Position numbers and translations under genes: made by a program. Source: a bacterium (GTDB lineage: Bacteria > Planctomycetota > J058 > JAJDCP01). From it: a stretch of DNA of 46,866 nucleotides. Under the pieces are notes generated by a model. It saw nothing but the letters and a program-made list of their open reading frames with translations. It was not told the origin of the DNA and searched no databases. Each line of letters opens with the position of its first letter. Position 1 is the stretch's first letter. The stretch covers positions 1-46,866 of the forward strand of contig JAUIEM010000009.1 of the NCBI GenBank assembly GCA_030428695.1. The letters run 5' to 3'. Positions 40,853 to 46,866 of this stretch are shown here, in pieces.

Positions 40853-42979
40853 ATGGCACGCCGCAAGAAACAGATCCCGCGCGAGAACCTCGTCGCCTTC
40901 ATGGACCTCTTCGCGTCGGGAATGGGCTGCGCGCTGATCCTGATGATCCTCTTCGTCCTGCGCATGAGCCGGGTCCCGCAGCAGAACGCCGAGGCCGCGC
41001 TGGAGCCCGTGCTGCTGTCGCTCTCGATGAAGGGCGACGCACCGCCACGAGGGGCGGGACCAGGCCGGCTGCAGCTCCGGATCCGCAGCGCTGACGGCAG
41101 CCTCGAGTTCCCGCTGCCTCCTGGTGATAGCGCCCACAGCGCCGTCGCCGGCTGGAAGGTCGTTCGCGCTTCTGGCACACCTGGCGAGGACTGGTCCGCT
41201 GTCAGCCGCAGTGCGGTCTGGCTGGCCCCGTCGTTGCCCCCCCGCAGCCGCTGGCGGGTCGCGATCCGCCTCGCCCCCTTCGACCCGATCGGCGAGGCCG
41301 CCCGCGGGCCCTTCCATGCCTTGTGCCAGGCCCTGCGGGACGACTGGGAGCGGTACCATGGCGGGACGCTGGCGCGCGCCGGGTTCCTCGCGACGGTCGA
41401 GGCGAGGAGCCGCGACTACCTCGCCTTCGTCGACGAGCTGCGCACGGCACGTCGGGCCTGGCTCGCCACCGAAGAGGAAGCCCGGGCTGAGCGCTGGCCC
41501 CTCGCCCGGCTGTACGAGGAGCGCTGGCGCTGGGCCCTCGACTTCCACGGACGCGGCGTCGCGCGCGGAGCCGTCTACCCCGGCACGGACTGGTGGACCC
41601 GGCATGTGGTCGACGACACGCTGCACGCGGCGAGCTTCGAAGGCGCGCTGCTCGCCTTGATCGATGGCGCCGACGCCACGCGCGGCTGGCAGGAGCGCTG
41701 GGTGCGCGAACAGCTCGCCCTCGCCTCCGGCGGCCCGCTGGCCCTGCGGCTGACCCTCTCGGCCCCCGGGAGCGCGCCGCGAATCGAGGAGCCGTGGCGG
41801 ATCGAAGAGCTCGCCGCCGCCGAGCATCTGACGGCCGACGGCTGGCGGCAGGTCGCAACGATCGAGGTCGACGGCAAGGGCGCGATCGAGGTGCGGCCCG
41901 AGGCCGCGGGCCTCGTGCAGGGAGGAGAGCTCCCGCCGCCTGCGGCGACTGCCGGGACTCCGCCGGCCTCACGCTGGGCCGCAGCCTGGCGGGATGTCTA
42001 CCAGCTCTACGGTGTGTCCGGCCGCGAGGCGGAGGAGCTGCGCGCATATCTCGACGCGCGGCTGGTCGCATTGGCCTCGCGCCAGCGGGGCGACGGGTCC
42101 TTCGCCTGTGACGACGAGGCGTACCAGGCGCCGGGCATGACGGGGCTCGTGCTGCGCGCCTTCGCCGCCCGAGGGCTCGCGCCGGGCACCCTGGGCAGCC
42201 CGAGCGGCCCGGACTTGATGCGCGGGCTCGAGTACCTCGGTGATCAGGCACGGCGCGGGACCCTCGCCGGCACGCCAGCGGTCTCCGATGCGGGGTTGTA
42301 CCTGCTCGGCTACGCATTGGACGGGCTGCACGTGGGCGCGCTGACGGCGCTCCCCGAAGCGCGGCGCGACCCGGCCCGCGACGACCTCGCCCGGGGTCTG
42401 GAGGCGGTGTGGGCCGCGCCGCGTCAGGCTGGTCTGTTCGTGCAGCCCTCGCGGCCGGCGCTCGGGGACGTCAACAGCTCGGCTTTCCTGATGACCGTGC
42501 TCGGGCGCATCCCCGCCCGGTTCGATCCGCGGCTCACGGAGGAGACGCGCTCGATCACGCTCGGCATCGCCGGGGCCTTCGTCGAGAGCAGCGGCGGCTA
42601 CGATCGCAGCCTGGGCGTGCACGAAGGCGATGACACCAGCGTCCACCGGCTGGCCGGCTGCCTCCTCGCCCGCAGCATGCATCCGGAGACCCCGCTGGCC
42701 GAGGTGCCTCCGGCCTCCCTCGCGCGGCTCACGCAGAGCTGGCTGCGCGCCCCCCACATCCGCAGCCCCCGGGCACGTTACGGGATGGCGATGACCAGCG
42801 CCCTGCTCGAACGACGTGCGGACATGGCCGTCTTGCGCGACCGCTGGTACCGGGCCTGTTGGGAAGTGCTGCGCGCGGATCCGGGCGCGGGCGACCTGCA
42901 CGAGGACGCCCTGGCCGTGCTGACCCTGCTCAGCCCACTGCCTCGGCTGCTGGCCGACCACGGCCTGGGAGGTCACTGA
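40853..42979 (+). CDS. TolR/ExbD-like anchor fused to an alpha/alpha-toroid domain
   Basis: 708 residues, starting eight bases after the channel gene. The N-terminus 'ENLVAFMDLFASGMGCALIL' places Asp-18 at the entry of a single membrane helix (about 14-37), as the proton-binding Asp of TolR, ExbD and MotB is placed. The periplasmic part begins with a beta-rich region (50-145) and a helical hairpin (150-240) with 'YLAFVDELRTARRAWLATE' (189-207). From about 375 on, repeated helices with 'QRGDGSFACDDEAYQAPGMT' and 'SDAGLYLLGYALDGLH' match the prenyltransferase/squalene-cyclase-like alpha/alpha toroid that planctomycetes also use in non-catalytic proteins; no DxDD or metal motif is evident. A stator subunit carrying such a domain is, to my knowledge, not a described combination. 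It has a secreted paralogue two genes downstream. Confidence 0.78.
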   Translation: MARRKKQIPRENLVAFMDLFASGMGCALILMILFVLRMSRVPQQNAEAALEPVLLSLSMKGDAPPRGAGPGRLQLRIRSADGSLEFPLPPGDSAHSAVAGWKVVRASGTPGEDWSAVSRSAVWLAPSLPPRSRWRVAIRLAPFDPIGEAARGPFHALCQALRDDWERYHGGTLARAGFLATVEARSRDYLAFVDELRTARRAWLATEEEARAERWPLARLYEERWRWALDFHGRGVARGAVYPGTDWWTRHVVDDTLHAASFEGALLALIDGADATRGWQERWVREQLALASGGPLALRLTLSAPGSAPRIEEPWRIEELAAAEHLTADGWRQVATIEVDGKGAIEVRPEAAGLVQGGELPPPAATAGTPPASRWAAAWRDVYQLYGVSGREAEELRAYLDARLVALASRQRGDGSFACDDEAYQAPGMTGLVLRAFAARGLAPGTLGSPSGPDLMRGLEYLGDQARRGTLAGTPAVSDAGLYLLGYALDGLHVGALTALPEARRDPARDDLARGLEAVWAAPRQAGLFVQPSRPALGDVNSSAFLMTVLGRIPARFDPRLTEETRSITLGIAGAFVESSGGYDRSLGVHEGDDTSVHRLAGCLLARSMHPETPLAEVPPASLARLTQSWLRAPHIRSPRARYGMAMTSALLERRADMAVLRDRWYRACWEVLRADPGAGDLHEDALAVLTLLSPLPRLLADHGLGGH

Positions 42980-43632
42980 TGCCGGTGCCGCGCCGCTCGT
43001 TACAGATCTTTTCGATGTCCTTCCTCGACGTCCTCAGCTGCGGGTTGGGGGCGATCCTGCTGATCAGCATCCTGGTCTCGACCTTCGCCCAACGCAGCGC
43101 CACCGCGCTCCTGCGCCAGCGCTACGTCATCCTCACCGCCTCCGTCGAGGTCGATGCCCCCTCCGAAGGCGAAGGCCTCGCACAGCTCGAGCTGCTCCTC
43201 CCCGACAGCCCCGACGCCTCGCTGCCCGACGGGCCCCTCAGCACGGTTCGGGGCATGGCGGCCTATCCCGTGCCGCGCGGCCGTATCCCCACCCACCGTG
43301 TACAGGAGCTGTCGGCGCGCGCCCCCGCCCGCTTCATCTACTGCATGCTGCGTGGCGTCCAGGCGCGCGGTTGCATCCTGCGCTTGACGCTCGCCTCGCT
43401 CCCGCCGGATTGGCAGACCGTGCGCATCAGCGGTTGGCTTGCGGACCCCGTGCACGGGCAGCGCGCGCTGACCGAGGTCGTTCGGGCCAGCATCGACCCG
43501 GAGCTGCTGGAGTACGGCGGCTTCACCTTGCCTGGGGCCGACACCGCCGGGCTGATCCTGCGCCGCTCCGGCGCCGTCGCACCCGCCGCCGCGCAGCTCC
43601 TGTTGCGTGCGGACCTGCCGGCGGAAGACTGA
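42979..43632 (+). CDS. second TolR/ExbD-like single-pass protein
   Basis: 217 residues; its ATG shares one base with the previous stop (TGATG). 'IFSMSFLDVLSCGLGAILLI' (10-29) has Asp-17 at the start of the only membrane helix, the same place as in TolR/ExbD ('LDVLLVLLLIF'), and resembles the 'SFLDVLSCGLG' proteins common in Planctomycetota. The periplasmic part (about 45-217) is a mostly beta domain without recognisable TolR peptidoglycan-binding or OmpA motif ('YVILTASVEVDAPSEGEGLA', 'WQTVRISGWLADPVHGQRAL'). TolR-like proteins act as dimers in a pentameric channel; here two different proteins may form a heterodimer. It is the last member of the gap-free part of the operon. Confidence 0.78.
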   Translation: MPVPRRSLQIFSMSFLDVLSCGLGAILLISILVSTFAQRSATALLRQRYVILTASVEVDAPSEGEGLAQLELLLPDSPDASLPDGPLSTVRGMAAYPVPRGRIPTHRVQELSARAPARFIYCMLRGVQARGCILRLTLASLPPDWQTVRISGWLADPVHGQRALTEVVRASIDPELLEYGGFTLPGADTAGLILRRSGAVAPAAAQLLLRADLPAED

Positions 43633-43700
43633 TGCGGGGGCCGTTCATCGCCGCCGCGAGCCGCTCCTCTTCACGCCTCCCGCGTGTCCTCTCCCGTTAG

Positions 43701-43715
43701 CGAAGGAGTCCTTCG
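43701..43715 (+). promoter_or_regulatory. hairpin containing the ribosome binding site of the 43716 gene
   Basis: CGAAGG (43701-43706) and CCTTCG (43710-43715) pair around the loop AGT and end directly before the ATG. The AAGGAG site is inside the stem and loop, so translation may be dampened or controlled relative to the operon genes before it. The 83-base gap 43633-43715 shows no other signal. Confidence 0.5.
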
Positions 43716-45707
43716 ATGTGTGATCGCCCTCGCCTTCTCCTCCTCGCCTGTCTCGCGCTCCCGGCGCTCGCGCAGGACGACGCGCTGCAGCTCGAGCTCC
43801 AGGTCGACACCCCGACCCACGTCGCCGTGCGTCTATTCGACCCGGTCGACGGCGTTGTCGTCGGTCTCGGCGACGTCTTCCAGGACTTCACGCTGCGCGC
43901 GGACAGCGCGACGGTGGTGTTTCGCGCCCCCCGCCTCAGCCCGGGCGCGACCTGGATCGTGCAGCTGCGGCTCATCGCTCCGCCCACCGACCATCCGGTC
44001 GAGCAGGAAGCCTACGCGTTGCTGCCCGCGCTGGACGCGGGTGACCTGAGCGCCGCCTCCTTCGGTGCGGAGGTCGAGCGCGTCGCGGCAGGCTACCTCG
44101 CCTTCCGCGCGGGCCTGTCCACAGCGCGCCAGGCCTGGCGCGCCACGGAGCAGGAGCTGCTCGGCGCCGGCGCCTCCGTCGACCAGCTCCGCACCGCGCG
44201 CCTGCGCTGGGCGGAAGAGCTCGTGCTCCAGGCTCGCGAGCAGCGCTGGCATGGGGCCGAGCTGGACCTGGCGCCCTACCTCGGCGCCGTGGGCTCCGAC
44301 CCGCGGCCGCTGGCGTTCGACCGGCTGCTGACGCACGCCGCCCGGCGCGAGCAGGGCGCCGCCCGGGGGGCGGCCGCGGACCGTCTCGCCAGGTTGCGGG
44401 GACTGCTGGAGGAGACCCGGATGCGGATGACCCTCCGCGTCCACGGCGAGGATCGCACGGTCGGCGCTGGACAACGGATCGGCGGCTGGTTCGAGGCGGA
44501 CTCCCTCGGCCGGGGCGGCTGGCGACCCGTCCTCGAGATCCGCTGCGAGAATGACGGCAGCGTGCGCGTCGACGGGCGCAGCTTCGGCTGGACCGCCCAC
44601 GACGTTCCGGCCGATCCCGCGCCGATCCCGTCCGGCGCCCCGGGCCTCAGCCTGTGGGAGTCCGCCCTCGACCAGGCGTGGAAGCTCTGGGGAAGCGCCG
44701 GACTCGCCGACCAGCAGGCCCTCTCCGTCGCCATCGACAAGGCCCTCGAGGGGGTCGCCGCCTCCCGGCTGGACACGGGGCTCTGGCCCGCGGGCTCCGA
44801 GGACTGCTTCGACTCCCACCAGGTCGCGGGCCTGGCGACGCTCGCCTTGCTCGAGCGCGGACACCGGCTGGCGAGCGAGCACGGTCCGGCCCTCGCTGGC
44901 TTCCTCGATGCGATGCGTCTGGCGGCCCGCGAGCCTCTCGGCGAGCGGTCGCCCTGGGATCCGGATTTCGAACTGCACCCCGCCTTCGGGCAGGCCCTTC
45001 CTCTCTGGGCCCTGCTCCGTGGCACCGTCGCCCACGCCGGCGACGACGCCTACGCCGGCCTGGCGGAGACCTGTGGGACGGGTTTGTTGCACTACTCTAC
45101 CGACAGTCTTCTCGCGACCCCCCGCGGACGGAACATGTGGCGCATCCCCGCGCACCATGACTACTACCTCGGGCTGAGCCACGCCTACGCGATGCTGCAG
45201 GACACCCGCTCCCTGGCGCTGGACCCCCAGACGGACGCGAACCTCGGCCAGTGGCTCGCGTTCAACCATCGCGGTCTGCTCTCATGGTTCAAGAAGGATG
45301 GACAGGGGGGCTTCGAGGTCGACATTCCGCCCGTAGGACCCCCTCAAAGGCGGGAGCTCGTCCCCGACGACCGCCTCGCGTCCTTCTTCCGCGCCTGGAC
45401 CAGCGGGCTCAACCCCGCGGTCCCGCATCCGCAGCTGGCAGCGCAGCAGGCACGGATCACCGGCTGGGACCCGGCTGCCGCGGCGCTGGCGAGCGATCCG
45501 CGAGCGCTGCAGGACACCGTGCACCGTACCTTCCTCCATCTGTGGTGGGCGGGGTTCGCGGAACATCGCGCCGCGTGGTGCGCGAGGATGGGCCCGAAGC
45601 TCCGTCAGGCTCTGACCGACGCCGAGCCGGCCGGGGCCGCCGCGGCCATCCACGCCCTCGAGCTGCCCGTGCGCTTCTTCCTGGAGCAGGCGGGCTTCAG
45701 CCGATAG
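43716..45707 (+). CDS. secreted paralogue of the toroid-fused stator subunit
   Basis: 663 residues with a signal peptide ('RLLLLACLALPALAQD', cleavage near residue 20) instead of a membrane anchor. Its order of domains copies the 708-residue protein: beta-rich start, a helical hairpin with 'YLAFRAGLSTARQAWRATE' (127-145, close to the partner's 189-207), a strand region ('GGWRPVLEIRCENDGSVRVD' against 'DGWRQVATIEVDGKGAIEV') and a C-terminal helical toroid ('GLWPAGSEDCFDSHQVAGLA', then 'MWRIPAHHDYYLGLSHAYAM'). The duplication and the loss or gain of the anchor suggest that the soluble form interacts with, or competes with, the stator-bound form in the periplasm. AAGGAG upstream lies in a hairpin. 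No catalytic motif is recognisable. Confidence 0.78.
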   Translation: MCDRPRLLLLACLALPALAQDDALQLELQVDTPTHVAVRLFDPVDGVVVGLGDVFQDFTLRADSATVVFRAPRLSPGATWIVQLRLIAPPTDHPVEQEAYALLPALDAGDLSAASFGAEVERVAAGYLAFRAGLSTARQAWRATEQELLGAGASVDQLRTARLRWAEELVLQAREQRWHGAELDLAPYLGAVGSDPRPLAFDRLLTHAARREQGAARGAAADRLARLRGLLEETRMRMTLRVHGEDRTVGAGQRIGGWFEADSLGRGGWRPVLEIRCENDGSVRVDGRSFGWTAHDVPADPAPIPSGAPGLSLWESALDQAWKLWGSAGLADQQALSVAIDKALEGVAASRLDTGLWPAGSEDCFDSHQVAGLATLALLERGHRLASEHGPALAGFLDAMRLAAREPLGERSPWDPDFELHPAFGQALPLWALLRGTVAHAGDDAYAGLAETCGTGLLHYSTDSLLATPRGRNMWRIPAHHDYYLGLSHAYAMLQDTRSLALDPQTDANLGQWLAFNHRGLLSWFKKDGQGGFEVDIPPVGPPQRRELVPDDRLASFFRAWTSGLNPAVPHPQLAAQQARITGWDPAAAALASDPRALQDTVHRTFLHLWWAGFAEHRAAWCARMGPKLRQALTDAEPAGAAAAIHALELPVRFFLEQAGFSR

Positions 45708-45787
45708 GGGCGGGTGCCTCGCATGAAGACTGAATGTCCCCCGCTCCCCGTCCGTCGGTTCGGCACCAACTTCCGCGGAGATTACCG

Positions 45788-46594
45788 ATGAAGATGCTCT
45801 CGCTCTCCTTCATGCTCAGCGCGCTCCTCGCCCCCGCAACCGCGGGCGAGCTGTCGCTCCTCTTCCCCCAGGACGGCCAGCTCCTGCGGCGCGGCGAGGA
45901 CATCGAGGTCACGGTGCTGGCCGAGGCCGCGGAAGTCGGCCTCGAAAACGGGCTGCGGGGACACTCGACGACAGTCGCCCCCGGCGTCGTCGTCCTCGGC
46001 CAGGTCGGGGGACCCGAGGCCTTCACGGTCTCCTTCGTCGACGGTGCCGACAGGGCGGCCGCCACCATCCTGGTTCTGCCGGAAGACGCCGGCTACCGGC
46101 TTGTCGTCGCGCAGCAGGCGGCTCTGGAGGTCAGCGACCCGGGTCTCTTCCGGCGCTTCCTCGAGGGCCTGACGACGGCACGCCTGGGGGCGGGCGTGCA
46201 ACGTATGTGGCGGCCCTGGATCGGGCAGAACGCGCTCGCCGGCACGACTACGGCGCTGGTCTGTTTCACCCCCGGCATGCAGACCGCCTGCGTAGTCCGC
46301 AACGTCGGCCACGCGGTGGACTTCCTCGCCAGAGCGCTCGCCTCGACCATCGACGTGATGGTCGACGAGGGTGTCTTCGACCGGGACGAGGCGGCGGATC
46401 TCAAGGGCTGGCTGCAGCTGGGCAACCTTACCGCCCAGACCGCCCTGAATACTGACCTCGTCGGAGCGCTGCTGACCGCGGTCGGAGAGGGACTGCAGAT
46501 CGCAGTAGAGGACGAGGCCGGACAGGTGGGCATCAAGCTCGCCAAAGACGAGCTCGACCGCGTCCAGGCCCTGGTCAAGATCGTCAAACGCTAG
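45788..46594 (+). CDS. secreted hypothetical protein, last gene of the cluster
   Basis: 268 residues from the ATG at 45788 (GGAG upstream; the frame is open from 45734 but that would bury the signal peptide). 'MKMLSLSFMLSALLAPATAG' is a signal peptide. Residues about 20-105 form a small beta sandwich: 'ELSLLFPQDGQLLRRGEDIEVTVL' style opening, as in Ig-like or Big domains, ending 'YRLVVAQQAALEV'. The rest is helical (about 110-268), including two Cys in 'VCFTGMQTACV'-like context (about residues 154-163) that could pair. Family unknown. Its position suggests a periplasmic accessory of the stator complex. Its TAG overlaps the stop of the convergent gene by two bases. Confidence 0.65.
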   Translation: MKMLSLSFMLSALLAPATAGELSLLFPQDGQLLRRGEDIEVTVLAEAAEVGLENGLRGHSTTVAPGVVVLGQVGGPEAFTVSFVDGADRAAATILVLPEDAGYRLVVAQQAALEVSDPGLFRRFLEGLTTARLGAGVQRMWRPWIGQNALAGTTTALVCFTPGMQTACVVRNVGHAVDFLARALASTIDVMVDEGVFDRDEAADLKGWLQLGNLTAQTALNTDLVGALLTAVGEGLQIAVEDEAGQVGIKLAKDELDRVQALVKIVKR

Positions 46595-46866
46595 CCGGGA
46601 GAAGGGCTCGACACATGGCCGACCCGCAACCTGCGCGGGCCCGTGTTCGTCTGGAACTCGATGACGCTACCGCGCTCGGCCCCGACCAGGGCCCTGCCCA
46701 TCGGCGAATCGACGGTGCACATCTCCGGGGTGATGGCGTCGAGGTCGGAGGGCAACTCGAGCCGGAGCACCGAGGTCTCCTCCACGCCGGTCTCGATGTC
46801 GGTCAGCTCCACGCGCACGACATGGCCGGCCGCCGGCGATGGCACTCGGCTTGGCCCCTCGTCGGC
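46591..46866 (-). CDS. GreA/GreB C-terminal-domain-like protein, 5' end outside the window
   Basis: The frame is open from the right edge to a TAG at 46593-46591, so at least 91 residues are visible and the true start may lie beyond the edge (GTG at 46845 is an in-window option). 'DAITPEMCTVDSPMGRALVG' followed by 'GSVIEFQTNTGPRRLRVGHV' matches the C-terminal FKBP-like domain of transcript cleavage factors GreA/GreB ('G.IS..SP.G.ALLG...GD.V.V..P.G...Y.I'). Whether the N-terminal coiled coil that reaches into RNA polymerase is present cannot be seen; Rnk-like proteins share the domain. It is unrelated to the stator cluster and marks its end. Confidence 0.72.
   Translation of the reverse strand, partial: ADEGPSRVPSPAAGHVVRVELTDIETGVEETSVLRLELPSDLDAITPEMCTVDSPMGRALVGAERGSVIEFQTNTGPRRLRVGHVSSPSPG

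Overview
This is a very GC-rich, densely coding stretch of bacterial chromosome. The gene set fits an uncultured Planctomycetota (PVC) lineage, though Myxococcota cannot be excluded from sequence alone. The supporting signs are: three Hanks-type Ser/Thr kinases, one beside a planctomycete-style ECF sigma factor; a C-terminal 'DVREQATGAIADLG' HEAT-like segment of the kind common in planctomycete secreted proteins; large lipoproteins with Ig-like and beta-propeller domains; Ser-Asp repeats; MotA/TolQ-type and 'SFLDVLSCGLG'-type membrane proteins; and intergenic 'GCCAAGACGCCAAG' and 'ACGCAGAGGCGCAGAG' direct repeats. Taxonomy is inference.

Layout. 1-6566 (+): the end of a Pro/Lys-repeat protein, a secreted lectin-like protein, a protein with an IQM-like 'HHSSFL...SGHYKP' domain, an APC permease fused to a PTS-EIIA-like domain, and a family 2 glycosyltransferase. 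6556-8286 (-): a methyltransferase, a hypothetical gene and a putative molybdenum-carrier (YpsA/SLOG-like) protein. 8380-9380 (+): a tautomerase and a methyltransferase with overlapping stop and start, closed by a strong bidirectional terminator. 9460-12903 (-): a giant lipoprotein with six putative Ig domains and a beta-propeller. 13202-18590: mixed small secreted genes, a VOC protein, a rhomboid protease, and a 490 bp convergent gap full of tandem repeats. 18685-27091: a signalling island with three kinases, a sigma factor whose 5' end overlaps that of the divergent kinase, a lipoprotein propeller and an amidase. 27200-28990: a solitary D12-type DNA adenine methylase, tRNA-Val(GAC) with its own promoter and terminator, and a 27-codon peptide gene whose ribosome binding site lies in a nested RNA hairpin.

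29126-46594 (+) is the most unusual part. Eight co-directional genes, five of them overlapping or within 11 bp, encode: a secreted helical protein; a 1607-residue secreted protein of many repeated beta-rich units; a 1062-residue membrane protein with a coiled coil and 29 Asp-Ser/Pro dipeptides; a 704-residue MotA/TolQ/ExbB-type channel protein; two different single-pass proteins that keep a TolR/ExbD-like Asp at the start of the membrane helix, one fused to an alpha/alpha-toroid (prenyltransferase-like) domain; a secreted paralogue of that fusion; and a final secreted protein. I read this as a proton-driven stator coupled to large periplasmic parts, a candidate undescribed envelope machine. 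The stator parts rest on visible motifs; the machine's function is inference. A GreA/B C-terminal-like gene runs off the right edge.
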